This document shows positions 32,691 through 44,163 of a stretch of 64,000 nucleotides of DNA, piece by piece; within the stretch, counting starts at the first letter, position 1, and the number at the start of each line of letters is the position of its first letter. The notes below the pieces were generated by a model. The model did not search any database. It saw only the letters and a program-made list of their open reading frames with translations, and was not told the DNA's origin. The position numbers were made by a program, and so were the translations under genes. The stretch is from the NCBI GenBank assembly GCA_009733575.1, contig ML769598.1, positions 1 through 64,000 of the forward strand, written 5' to 3'. Source of the DNA: Gymnopus androsaceus JB14. Its lineage: Eukaryota; Basidiomycota; Agaricomycetes; Agaricales; Omphalotaceae.

Positions 32691-32813
32691 AGAGTTGAAC
32701 TAATCTTTTTTACTGCAATAATTGTTCAGCTTAGGCTAGATAGTAAGCATACAACAACTGGAGTTTGTGAAACAACATTCAACTATGCAGCAACAGAAAT
32801 GGAACTGGGAAAA

Positions 32814-33106
32814 CTACATTTTCTCTTCAACCTTCTCAATTAGCTTTGCATAGACTTCCTCCACAGTAGGCTCCGTAGTGGTCTCCATTGTAAAAGCTTC
32901 AACCACCTCTACTGCATCATCATTGCCATCTGGCCTAGCAAAGAGCTTTACACTATATGCCTTTGTTCGGGGATTATAGAGGCCCATGGGTTGGCAATGG
33001 GGAGAAAAGGCATCTCAGCCCATTTGTTACTGCCAAAAGATGTGGAAACGTTGCTTCTCTTACGGCCTTCCTCCAGCCACTTTTTAGCAGCCTTTAACAG
33101 TAGTTT
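32814..33106 (-). pseudogene. Unrecognised C-terminal exon with a frame slip
   Basis: After an acceptor at 33107 the minus strand reads KLLLKAAKKWLEEGRKR, then a one-base change near 33005 is needed to continue as YNPRTKAYSVKLFARPD and EEVYAKLIEKVEEKM, ending with TAG at 32814-32816. The end looks like real protein (alternating acidic and basic helix). The family is not recognised and upstream exons were not found. Confidence 0.35.
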
Positions 33107-34541
33107 CTGTGGAGAATTATGACAGACGTTAGGCAAAGACAGACGAAGGCCACCGTACCTGAATCATAGCAGATTACCTGGGTTCAAGAAATACTGGCAA
33201 GGTTGATGTTAGGTTTTATGGCGATAAATGGCACAGTGACGATAAAAGGAATAGAGAGAAAAACTCGTTTTCTTGTGGGTCCAAATGAATCCGTTAGGCA
33301 ATGAGGCCAAAATGAATCTTCGTGGGCACAAGACGGACCAATCAATGAGATGCCAACTAATCGATGAGATGGGAACATCTTTGTTCAGTAATAGCAAGAC
33401 ACAGCAAGGGATATCAGGGCATAAAGAAGTTAGTGCCCCACATACTGCACATAAGACGGGAGACACCAACAACACAGCCATCTGGAGAGAGGGTATCTTC
33501 TATAGAAGTCAGCGTTAAGCTGTGCTGGCAGCTTGACAATTGCATGAAAAATCCTCCAACTGGCAGATTACACCCTTTGCGTATCACTCCCAGGTACTGC
33601 ATCCGTGAGAGCATGGATTCAAAAGAAAAAGAAAGAAAAGAAATGGAGCAAAAGCCACACATACCCGCGTGTTTTTTGCGGATCCTGCATCTGGTTCCTT
33701 TCCTGTGTCCATCCCAATGACTCAGAGTCTCTGACTCCCCCAACTCGTTCGACAAACGCCGTGTCACGTTCCCTGCCCCAAAAGTAGCAAATACGCTGCT
33801 GATTCCGATCTGGCAGGATTCTCAACTTTGCAAGCATTATGTGCCAACAATCAAGAGTCGGAGCCTGAGCAGATTACGCAGTGCTCAAGAGCTAAGTGAG
33901 GGTGAATATGTGGTCAGGACTTTGTCGCGGCAGAGGCAGGACGTTGAGCACTCGAGCACTGATTCCGGCCCAGTCTTTCTCCAAGCCTCATTAAGCTGGG
34001 TTTCCTCAGGTTTTTGACTTTGTTTTCAGATGGTTGGCCGTTATATAGAAGCCTGGCATTCAACACCCGTCTTCAATCGGCATTAAGACTCGCCAATTCA
34101 CTAGCACCACGGATTGTCATTTTCCTCCTCTCGGGTAAGAAAACTGCATGAAGTAGTGTAGATGAGCACGCAGAACATGAATTGGCGAAAGTCAGCAAGT
34201 TTGAGTTCGACGCCAGCATTGATTCGGTTATACTTACTCACCAAGGACATGGGTGAAATCTGCGCTTTCCATCAAATTTCCCTGACAAATAAATAGCTCA
34301 TGGAAATAGGGCCGGAAATTCATCTTGTCAGATCCAATATAGCAGCTGATGTACCCGGCAGTTTTGTAGAGAATGGATATGAGGAGAACAAGCAAACAGT
34401 TGACCTAGTAGGCTAGAGTTCTTGCGATAATTCGCCCTGCACCGGTAATAGACTGAGGTCACAGGCCTCCGCTGCTTCAAAAAAGGGATAGATCTTGCTT
34501 AATTTCACTGGTTCAGAGGACGAATATAAGTACGATATTGC
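33107..34541. other. Intergenic stretch, nothing supported
   Basis: Only overlapping short frames on both strands. A purine-rich patch (aaaagaaagaaaagaaa near 33625) is the only repeat. No RNA gene or transposon end seen. Confidence 0.35.
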
Positions 34542-35056
34542 TTAAGAACGTTGAGGGCCTGACATTTCACCGGCACTGGATCGCTTTTTTGCCTCGACAT
34601 GAGGATGAGCGCTGGACTGGTGTACTCTCAGCGAAGTCTTACTGACATAGACGTGCCCATTGCAGTCGTCTATTGTGCGCCTACTTCTATTCACAATCTC
34701 AACTCCTGCAATGGGAAGAATAGGGCCGTGACCAGGGTGAAGATCAAAAGGGCGGAACCCTCCAAGAGCGCAAATAGCTGAAAGGATTTCGGAGGCAGTA
34801 GGGAGATGTGTTTGGAGTACTTGGTATTCTGGTAGTGTTTCCGCTCCTTGTGGCGGTAGATATTTTGATAATTGAATGTCTGTTGACATTCGGGCTCAAT
34901 GCAGATGACAGTGTATAAGTTATCTAGCTCCTTAAATTTCCCCGTCCTCAAGTATTCTGAGATGGAAGGATCAGATTTAGGCAGAGTAGCCAGTACAGAG
35001 AGAGAGAGAGGGTACTGAAGCATACACTCATCCGCTCGGTGCACTACCCAACACAC
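34542..35056 (-). pseudogene. C2H2-type (OrsD/DUF3505-like) zinc-finger fragment
   Basis: From about 35056 the minus strand reads a leader, then a C2H2-type finger: CIEPECQQTFNYQNIYRHKE followed by RKH. A one-base slip near 34840 moves to a frame reading HLPTASEILSAICALGGFRP, then GPILPIAGVEIVNR and CNGHVYVSKTSLRVHQSSAH, to a stop at 34542. Finger, spacer with a PILPIAG-like element, then second finger is the arrangement of fungal OrsD/DUF3505-type proteins. In the second finger the first Cys is not obvious. The frame slip and missing C-terminal half mark it as a remnant. FNYQNIY resembles the Cys/His module at 9.7 and 61.4 kb. Confidence 0.5.
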
Positions 35057-35402
35057 TTGAATTTCGATGCCTCTCGCGCGTAACTACGTGGTCCGCTCCT
35101 TGGCCAGAGGATGATTCGAGTGGGGTATGGTTGTGTGAGTCTTTCCATTCTCCCTCTTTTCTGTGTCCTCATCGCTGACTTTGGTCCTTTCAACATTCCG
35201 ATCTCAGAGACTACGTGAAGATGTGGAGACACTGTGATTACTAGACATATATGTGGCTTGGATCGAAATGGCATTATAGATTATTTGCACGAACGAATGA
35301 ATTCAATAGATAAATTGTGAGAACAGTGTATAATGTACTATTACCTGGAATCAGCGGAAATTGTGTATGAGTAACTTGGATTGCACAAAGCTCTCCAACT
35401 TC

Positions 35403-36040
35403 TCAAGAAAAAGCCATCACTAACATAGGTGGTGCTCCTGGGGGCAACTTGAAGTTCTTCTGCATAGCCGCCGCCATATACCCCGGACTACTTTTGAGAC
35501 CACTCTTGCTCAGATACATTGCAGGCAAATCCACTCCTTCACGTGCCTTGTACACTGGCTTCAACTTTTTAACATAGAACAACGCCTTGTCAACATCTTG
35601 CAGATGCGTATATGCATTCACCAAAAGATGCAAGGTCCTCTTGTATAGCTCGGGAGCCTGAAGACCCTCCTCTTCCAATTCCTGCACCTGCTTTACCGCA
35701 GGCTGGATCCATTTATCTCTGGGCGTAGTGGGCTCGGTCGGCGGAAAGAGCGTGAGGGGTTTTCAGAGACTTTTGCGGCGCTTTTCGGAGATCTTGGCTT
35801 GGGCTGGGTCGCTGCAGGATGGGCCGCATGCACATGAACGAATACCATAGGGCGCAATATTTGGCACGTTCAGTGGCAGAAGCGAGGGTGTCTCCATATG
35901 AGATTGTGATTTTGGTACCGGGAGGGATGGCACGCATGGTGTACACGCGTAGGGAGAGGGTGTCGGTGTGCCAGTGGTAGACAGTGTTTGGGTTGCAGCT
36001 GTCGATACAGAATGAGAAAAAGAAAAAGACGATTCAATGG
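35403..36040 (-). pseudogene. SET-domain (SMYD-like) gene fragment
   Basis: After an acceptor near 36002 the minus strand reads CNPNTVYHWHTDTLSLRVYT then MRAIPPGTKITISYGDTL, the end of a SET domain (the NHxCxPN region, then the conserved G-x-x-I-T-I-S-Y). Near 35840 the frame must change to read CACGPSCSDPAQAKISEKRR, a Cys cluster like a post-SET. That frame is cut by TGA at 35763-35765, then continues in the same register (DKWIQPAVKQVQELEEEG, LYKRTLHLLVNAYTHL) to a stop at 35403. The C-terminal helices resemble the TPR-like tail of SMYD proteins. The N-terminal half of SET is not found in order upstream. A lysine methyltransferase remnant, not expected to be active. Confidence 0.65.
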
Positions 36041-36149
36041 TTGTACTTGCTAATGATTTATATACGATATTCCATTGTATAGAGCACAGTGCAAACCTAC
36101 AGGGCCAGTCGTGCCTAAGGAGAGGATTAGAGGGGGACAGCGTCAAAAC

Positions 36150-38640
36150 TAGAGTAGCGTGCCTTTATCCCTCAGCACATCGCGGTTTTTGGGTCTAGTA
36201 GTCGAAATACCATTGGTTCTGATGCAACTGTGGAAGTAAAGTTTGAGCAATCAAGTAGATAACCGAAAAAAAAGGATGGACGTACCCAACAAGCTCAACA
36301 CTTCCATCGTGCTTATGCAACTTCATAAAAGCCTCTTGATGCTCTACAGGCATTCACTTAAAAACAGCCTCGACGGCCTACTGTTATACGTATAGGATTG
36401 CGCACGCATTCCTATGCTGCATAAATATAGGGCAGAACTAGCAGGGGGTGGTCCAAAGGAGACCCATTGGAGGTAATGTCTGGGTAGGACCAGGGAAGGT
36501 GCACTGAGAAACAGGCTTTGTTAAATGCAACGCAATAGAAGAGTAGAGTGGAACTTACTTAGAATAGATAGCACTTTGTGTGTCTGCCGCGCCTTGGCCA
36601 CTGGCGCTGTATCCACCAGGGAACTTTACGGTCTCTCCAATAAGAGTTACTTCTGCCAGTAAATGTCTTGAGAGCTGCCTAAGTGCAAGTACCGCCGTCA
36701 AATCCCTGCTGCTCAATTTCTCAATATTTGAGGCGGCCCGGGAGCTGCAGTAAAGGAACGTTGGGCATGTAGTGCGTATCTACTTCATTCCCTCGTGGTA
36801 ACCATGATGGTAGTGGGTCGGGAATTGGAGCGGCGGTTTTGGAAGCGATGATGTAGGCAGCAACGGCAAAGACTACCTTATCAGTAGAAGAGGAAACCCA
36901 GAGGTTGACCCCCAGTAGGGGTTGCAGAATTGTAACATTGGGACACAGGGAGGAGGGAGACGGCGATGACCACAATAGCCAGGATAAAGTTGTTTAGACT
37001 ATAAATTGAGCAGTAAGTATCAAACGTAGAAACATTGGCCCTTGCAAGTATACACACCTCCTCCAAAATACGCCGCATTCAATAGTCTACAATTTCCTAA
37101 CAACCTTTCTGACTACAAGTCTGCCATTTCTAACCCGTTTCCCACGGCCCTGCCAAACTCTATAGTTGATTTATAAGTTTTCGAGGTGATGCGGTGGCCA
37201 TTTGGGCAGATGGATGTTGGTGGTTAAAGAAAGAAAAGTGAGCACTAACTGAAGCGCCCACTGGGTGAGACTACAGCTTGATTGATGAGGGACTAGAGCG
37301 CAGGATTAAATGAGCCGAAAGACTGTGGTATGGTCCAGGAGAGGGCGGTCGCCTGAGGTTCGTATACTGCCCAGGAGAAGAGGTTCAATCAGAAGACTCG
37401 CTGGCTCCATGTCAACTAAGCCGTATTCCCCTATCATCAATTTCATTGTAAGCGCATTTTCGTGGCTGCAGGAGTAGCAGAAACAACAATAGTAGCAGGA
37501 GACGTAGTGGGACTGTTGTATACTGGTGCACCATACAATCTAGGTGGTGAGTGGGACTTTCATATCCGGAATCAACCTCGGAATCAAAGGTTTCATTGTC
37601 ATTGAGGTAGTCCATTTCTTTGTTGCCTTCTCTGTCAGCTTTGCCGTGCTTGAACTTGATGAGACTGTCAGCAGGCTCCTTCACCTCGACTTCATTGAAC
37701 AAGAACTTGAGATGTACCGGTGCCAAACAGCAGACAACTGGATACGGACAAGTGGTGGAACGATGGCAATGGAGTGTTTACGAGCGCCGAAAGCAGACGG
37801 CTCGTAATAAGGGAATATGTGAATAATAGGGCCGGATGCCTATACTTGGGAAAAATGGTTAGTAATGGATGCAGTTGGTGGTAAGCTATGCACCTTAGGA
37901 CCTGTGCAAGCTGTGAGTTCAAGACCTCCTCAAGTTTAGATACCAGAACCTATTCGCAAGTCGAATCAGATAAATCAATTGAAATAACAGAAAATTGACT
38001 TACGGAGATGGTGTCTGGGACCCAATGCATCTGTCAGTGTTGTCAGATGGACGGTTGCTGTAGAATATGTCCATGGAGGATTCATGAAGATTCCCTACAG
38101 AGTGCTCTCATCCGAGATCCCCTTGAATGGATTGTTGAGCCAATTACCTAGTGCTGCAAAGCCTTGCTAGGTAATAATAACCAGGCAAGCCCAGTTATTT
38201 ACTCCACCGAACGAGTTCAGTGGATTCCAGGAAGTAGAAGGAGAGGAAGAGATAGAGAGCAACGGCAAAAATGTTCCAGAGCTTATCAAAAACAATTCAC
38301 AGCTGTTGAGTTAGGGCGCTTACAACTTGTTTCCCAACCTCTCACTGAACGTGTTTGGTGAATTGATAGCTGGTAAACACCGGCGTCCCGACCACCATCT
38401 CTCCTCCTCTTTCTACATCTGTCAATCTGCCCTTCACCGGAATCTTCCTAGCATTGGAACGCTAAGTAGCTGGCCTCAACAAATCGATGATCTTCATGGC
38501 AATTCCTCTCAGCCCTAACCCCTAAGCCGATTCTATGCCAACCCTTACCATCCCAGCTCTCTGACTCGCATCTCCACTCCGCCTTCTTTGCCGCTCTCAG
38601 TGCCAGACACACCGACTCATAATTGATTATTGACAATGCA
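36150..38640. other. Intergenic stretch with weak minus-strand frames
   Basis: Minus-strand frames near 36721-37078 (with a hydrophobic LNNFILAIVVIAVSLLP) and 37412-37726 (FNEVEVKEPADSLIKF, acidic) may be parts of small hypothetical genes. Splice structure and starts could not be settled and no domain was seen, so they are not called. Confidence 0.3.
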
Positions 38641-38659
38641 GCCTTTCTCGTTGCTGAAC

Positions 38660-40870
38660 AGGTAATTTGTGGAAACAGCATTCGTGGATGCTGCCAAAGA
38701 GCTGAAGGGGAAATTTGTGGCTGTTAGCCCACAAACGTTCCTGGAAAAATATCTACCAGAGTATCCGGGAATGCCACAGGTCAACCGCGCATCTTTCACG
38801 AAAGTATATGAGCAGAAACTGGAGAGTGCGATGTATCAACCTCTAGTGCGCTCCGCTGTTATTACTTCTGATGAACCCCATACTTAGGGTTTTGAAGTAC
38901 AATTTATTAAACTGCAAATAAATCATAAATTGTATTGTATTGTACTGCAAAATGTATCACTGAAGCTTTTATTGCTACACAGTTCAAATCAGTACAGGTT
39001 TACAGTTTATTCAAAATCTGAAAATTGCTTAAACCGCTTTGAATTGGTTTAAATCAGTACACATTTACAGCAGGTTATACTAGTGTAAACATTGCATTAC
39101 ACCTACTAAAAAAGCTTACAGTGTCATTTATTACTCCAATCTTGATCAAGATGTACTTTCAATAGTTTATGAGAACTTCCTATAACATGGATGTTGTAAA
39201 ACATTACATATCTGGTAGCAAACAGTATGTAAATGATCAGTTTATGTCAGTTTATACTGATATAAACAAATTTGAATCTGAACTGATTTAAACTCATAAA
39301 TTGTATTGTATTGCACTGGTTGTATCAGTACAATCAGTACAAGTACACAGTTTAACCAGTTTTCAATAAATCTTGTACCAGTACAATTCATGATTTATTG
39401 GATTTGGACCAAATAAATTGCATTGCATTGTACTTTGAAACCTTACACATACTAACTTGAGCAGATAGATGTCCTGAAGCCCTTCCTGAAATCCGGCTGG
39501 TCTATGGTTAATACTTCTGCCTTGCTGGACCCTGACTCTGGATTTTTCAACAATCACAGAATCAAACCCAACATCTCAGTCTATTCAGACGGAAAGCCAT
39601 TCAACAATAACCTTTGTTGCTCATGCGGTATGGACACTTTTCTTGAGCTTGAGGTCGACGCGGAAAGCAATGGGTTTTTACTGGATAAGAGCAACCCGAC
39701 TGATACATCTCTTGAAAGGGACGGTGGCATTGCTCGTGACATGCGCGGACAGCTTGTCACCTATCTTAATGCAATGCAGGTGTCGCAGTTCCGTACTCAT
39801 GGCTTTGGTGTCCTCATTCTCGGGGAGAAATGTCATCTTCTTTGTCACACACACAGTGGCATTGAAGTTACTGCACAATTTGACTATGTATCCTCCCCGT
39901 TATCTCCAGACATTCTTCTGGCGCCTGTCGCATGCTCTTCCCGCTGTGTGTGTGGATTGACGAGACTTTTGAGGCTCAATCCACGGTTCCTTTTGAAATC
40001 TGGAATTTGCTCAATGCCCACTCACAGCCCATCTGGAAAGTCTGCATCGGAAATCACTTCTTCTACGTCTCCAAGCCGTTCACCCGCAATCATCATTATC
40101 CCGTTGGTTGTGATATGCACTGCTTTGTTGCAGTTGATTGTGAGACATTGCAAAAATGCGTGCTTAAAGATGTCTGGCGTGTCATCAGCTACCATCCAGA
40201 GGGCGAGGTCTACACCCGGCTCCACCAACATTCTGTGGTGAACATTCCTGGAATTATTGCAGGGGGTAATGTTGATTCAAACGACGATGCTGACGGATCA
40301 CATTCTGCCGTACCTTTGGCTTGGGGTGGCATATTTCTACTGGCAGTACAATTCGCAAGCACAAACACTACCGTATCATTTAGGGGAGCCTATTTCCGAC
40401 TTTTGTTCCACCTGGGAACTTACTAAATGTATATTAGATGCCATAAAAGGTCAGTCCCTCCCGTTCTACTTCTCCGCAATTGATTCCATCTCTCATATAT
40501 CACATTGTTTAGCCCATTGCAACGCTTTCTCAAAAGCTGAGGTTGAGCATCATGATATTTCTCCTGGAAACATAATAATTGTGCAATCAAAAGATGGAAC
40601 AGCTACAGGAAATCTCATTGACTGGAACTCTCCAAGTATCAGGAGGATGAGGGAATCAGGACATATGAACATATGGTACGTATTAGTATGCTAATCGCAA
40701 CTATTGGATAGCTAATGGTCTTCCTCAGAGTACCGTTCAATTCATGGCTGCTCGATTGTTTAACAACCAGCCTACTGCCCGAACCGTTGGTGATGATCTA
40801 GAGTCCTTCATGCTTTTTTTTTCTCTGGCTGGTGGCTCTTTATGCTGCAAACAATATCAATAATGGATTG
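38660..40870 (+). pseudogene. Decayed second copy of the FunK1 kinase gene
   Basis: The order of segments matches the intact gene at 10.3-12.5 kb. First comes VETAFVDAAKELKGKFVAVS and onward to MYQPL (38669-38848), then an intron enlarged by a transposon, then FLKSGWSMVNTSALLDPDSG through the N-lobe. The frame changes near 39890 (FFWRLSHALP in the new frame) and again near 40290. The catalytic loop reads EVEHHDISPGNIIIV, with HRD altered to HHD. The metal site is LIDWN, then a stop at 40692. After a retained intron come QFMAARLFNNQPTARTVGDD and LESFMLFFS, then decay. At least three frame breaks and the altered HRD show a pseudogene. It is on the opposite strand to the intact gene, so not a simple tandem copy. 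Confidence 0.85.
38887..39442. mobile_element. 556-bp MITE in the first intron of the FunK1 pseudogene
   Basis: The ends GGGTTTTGAAGTACAAT and ATTGTACTTTGAAACC are inverted matches with few differences, flanked by TTA on both sides (38884-38886 and 39443-39445). A TTA duplication with GG-starting ends is typical of PIF/Harbinger-type MITEs. The interior is AT-rich with many tgtattgtact and aatcagtac repeats. The intact paralogue has a 48-bp intron at the same place. Confidence 0.75.
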
Positions 40871-40990
40871 AACAATGACAAAGTTAGCACTCTTTATTAT
40901 ATCCTTCTAGTATCCCAGTTAACGGTGTTTGTGTTCATAAAATACCAATAAATAACCTTTAAGAATAGCATGCATCCTATGCACGTAAAA

Positions 40991-41105
40991 AAACCTTTGG
41001 TGAAGTGGTTATGTACTGTAGAGTAACGTTGGCCCTCGTGATCACCAAACCTTGAGGTCACCAGTTTGATTCTGTAAGGTAGCAATGCTTACTCTAAATT
41101 TAAGT
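40991..41105 (+). ncRNA. tRNA-like SINE fragment
   Basis: TTGGTGAAGTGG (40998-41009) fits an RNA polymerase III A box and AGTTTGATTCTG (41063-41074) a B box, about 55 bases apart. The anticodon arm does not fold cleanly, so this is a tRNA-derived SINE head rather than a functional tRNA. A related copy lies inverted at 50.05-50.12 kb. Confidence 0.5.
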
Positions 41106-41277
41106 AAATAAATACTGCAATATTGAGAGAACCGGTTAGAATCATTATTGCATCCTACTGTGATGGAATCATATCTGTTTTCACTCTGCTGTTTTATTTT
41201 GTGAGGATGACTGGTGTGCATCAGGTGTCTGACAATTCAATTTGCATCATCTGATAAGTATTAATTACACACGGCCA

Positions 41278-41510
41278 ATCATTATGCTTCAGCATGGCTG
41301 AAGCATAATGTGAAATAATCACTTTCGATACATGAGCAAAATGTCAATTTTCGGACTAGCATAGAAAAAATATTTTTCATTGAACAAACGAAATAAAAAC
41401 ATTCAGACTATCTGAAGTGGGAACCTTCGGCCAGGGTCCGAAACCTATCACATGGGAAAGGGAAAAAATTAACCACTACCAAATTTGCATTCAAAAGTAG
41501 ACACTGTCAC
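41278..41510. mobile_element. Truncated copy of the CACAC-GCCAAT MITE family
   Basis: It starts CACACGGCCAATCATTATG and has the family palindrome atgcttcagcatggctgaagcat, then sequence similar to the left half of the copy at 48449. The right half is missing. Confidence 0.6.
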
Positions 41511-41913
41511 TCCTGGCAACTGATATGATCTACAAATTACATACCAGTTTCTGATGTTTGTAAAGCTCTGATTGACAGATAGAAACTTAGAAAATCAAAC
41601 AAAAAGTTGAGCAAACAGAGTCCGCTCCAGATTGTGCTCATATATGAGCACCCAAAAGCTAATATGATTCATATAATCTTATGGGTAAGCATTAGGTCCA
41701 CGCAAGATATAGATTAGAATTCCAAATCTATAAAGCTGAACAATAAGAAATCTGTGCTATAGAATGTGAACTTGATATAAGATAATTGTTTGCAAAAATC
41801 AGTGCGCATGATAAGGTGATTCAAATATTATGAATTGAGGAAAGTGATTAGTCATTGCTGCATGAGGGCCAAGACACAGAAGCATGACGCTGAAGATGCA
41901 GACACATGATACA
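41511..41913. other. AT-rich spacer, nothing supported
   Basis: Between the truncated MITE and the stop codon of the coiled-coil gene. No frame, repeat or RNA signal recognised. Confidence 0.3.
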
Positions 41914-44163
41914 TCAGATGGAATAGTGCAGGATGAGAGGGCTGTCATCTCGAGTTGCTGCCTCCGAATCAGAGTTTGCTTGCTCTGCCAAAGCCCAGTT
42001 CTTGAAATCAGGTAAGTGAGGGAGACACTTTTCGTTGATCTCTAGCCTCTCGACACTGGCAGGGGACAAATGTGCAAGAAATTGACAATGGTAAAGAGAT
42101 TGAGGAAGACAAATGATAGCCTTGGGTTGAGTCTTCTGCCCTGTTTGGCAACAGATCTGTGTAGGATGAGCAAGGTGTTTCTTCCCATGCTGCACTGCAA
42201 TCTTTGACTGGAGTTCATTGATGTTGCTGTCGAGGTCTGCAAGAATGCGAGAAAGGAAGCGCCGATGACCATAGGGTTCCATGGTGACAAGAGCACTCCC
42301 CTCAACCTCAACATCAGTGTCATCCAAAGACTGTCCATGTTCACCTAAGTCACCCAAAACAGCCTCAACCCTCCTTCATCTCTTTTGGTCTTTGGGCCTA
42401 GAAGAATGCAAGATGAGTTTCTTGACACCATGCTCTCTCTTATCTAATTTCTGCTTGGAAAATATTAGATAGACAAAGTGTGCAAAGAGCAACACTGACC
42501 GTGCACTTACAATTAGCCTTACGAACACTCTTGTACCTCTTGACCTGATCAATCTGAGCTCGCGTTGCAGCCTCCGCCACTGTCTCAAACCTGTCCCTTT
42601 CTTCTTCATGCATGCGAGGTTTCTGTTTCGACCAAGAATCTCTGGCTTGCGAGATATAGCCCCAAATGATGGCACAGATGCCTTCTGTGGACAAGGATCC
42701 CTCGAAACGCTGATTTGCACTATTCACCAACACAATTGAGGTCATATTTTTTACAATGCCGAGATTCCATCGAGAGCCACACCAGCCATCACCAAAATAT
42801 AATTGGAATTGGTTGGCACCCTGTGGACCAGGTCCAGTCTCCAAATCATACTGTTTCGCAATCTCGGTAGTGACTGGATTGTATTTTTTGAAGTGGGACA
42901 CATGGGTTTGTCCAGTTAACTTGAGGAAGGATTGACACAGAAAGTAAAGTGAGTTGAATAGAAAGAAAGCACCAATTAGATGCGTGACGCACTTTCCATC
43001 CTACTTTATCTTCTGGCTTTAGTGTTGCAAGTTCACTTTGCTTCAGTTTACAATTGGCCTTGACACTGCCGACATTTGGATGGGGATTTTGAGCCTTTCT
43101 ACGCTTGGGTGTTGAAGACGCAGGGGAGGCATGCAGCAAAGGGTTAGCAGTCATAAATTGCACAAGTGTGTCAGTTATAAGATCATGGATGGAATGATTG
43201 TTGGATGGAATGGAAGTGCTCGATGAGGAAGCACCAGGTGTAGGTTCAGGGCTCTCATCATTGGCATCATGATTGTCATTAACAGTAAGTCGGCGCTTAT
43301 ACTTGCCTTTCTTGATCTGATTTCTCAGAGAGGCTATCTCTGTTTCGTGCTCAGTCTGCAACAAGCAGTGAGTAGATAATTACACACAATAGGGAGCAAG
43401 ACTCACAAGAGCTGCTTCCTTGGCTTGCATATCTGTAGCCACACTTCTTGCCTGAAGAAGTAATCAATATATAAATAAGAATTGCATACTAAGCACATAC
43501 CTCCTGGGCAATCATTTCAGCATGCTTGCGTGACACATCTCTCTCTCTCTCTGAGCCATCTCTAGTAGGGTTTGCTGATGCAGATGTTGTTAGAAAAAGA
43601 AGAAAAAGAAAAGAAAAAGAAAAAAAGGAGGTAATAATTGTTTAACTTACCAAGTGAGATACAATGGCAGTCAATCTATCAACCTTGTCAGACTGTAGCT
43701 CTATGTCAACTGTATTAGCTTGATCAGTTTCCTCGATTGTCTCTCGCTGGGATAAGTAAATCAGCTGAAATGCAGTCAACATTAGTTGCCGAGACTCACC
43801 AAGTCCAATATTTCAATATCTCGTTGTTCAATGGTGTACTCAAGCTTCTCAGCCAATTGTTCCTGGTTGCATCTGTGAGCATACAGACTGATGCCATATG
43901 AATTTCCTGCCAGTTTCTCTTTCTCTTTGAGGAGAGTCGCGTACTTGTTTGCATGTGATTCAGCCAGGTGTTCCTGAGTGAAGTTCAGTGAAATTAGGTG
44001 AAGAGACAAGCAACCTTACCAAGTCAGACTTCTCCTTAATGAGATCATTTTTTTCCTTCCGATATTGCTCATTGAGATGCTGGGTCTTATCAAATTCATT
44101 TTGCAGCTGGGGGTAGCAGTGTTCAAGATGATCAGCATTACCCACAAGATCTTCCTTTTGCAT
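41914..44163 (-). CDS. Coiled-coil hypothetical protein with one in-frame TGA
   Basis: From ATG 44163 at least six short exons with GT-AG introns encode an N-terminal coiled coil (FDKTQHLNEQYRKEKNDLI, YATLLKEKEKLAG, EQRDIEILDL, EMAQRERDVSRKHAEMIAQE). A basic/Ser-Pro linker (KGKYKRRL, TPKRRKAQ) and an ordered C-terminal part follow: YNPVTTEIAKQYDLETGPG, LYFGDGWCGSRWNLGI, AIIWGYISQARDSWSKQK. The frame meets TGA at 42376-42378 and continues in the same register for 147 codons (GHRRFLSRILADLDSN and onward) to TAA at 41914. Either TGA is the true end or it is a CGA-to-TGA change in a longer protein. No known domain; the type is frequent near transposons in mushroom genomes, which is general impression rather than a match. 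Confidence 0.5.

Noticed and set aside
40991..41105. Functional tRNA gene
   Set aside because: A and B boxes are present but acceptor and anticodon arms do not pair; a SINE head explains it better.
43525..43630. ctctctctctct and gaaaaagaaaag tracts as regulatory elements
   Set aside because: They lie in introns of the coiled-coil gene and look like simple microsatellites.
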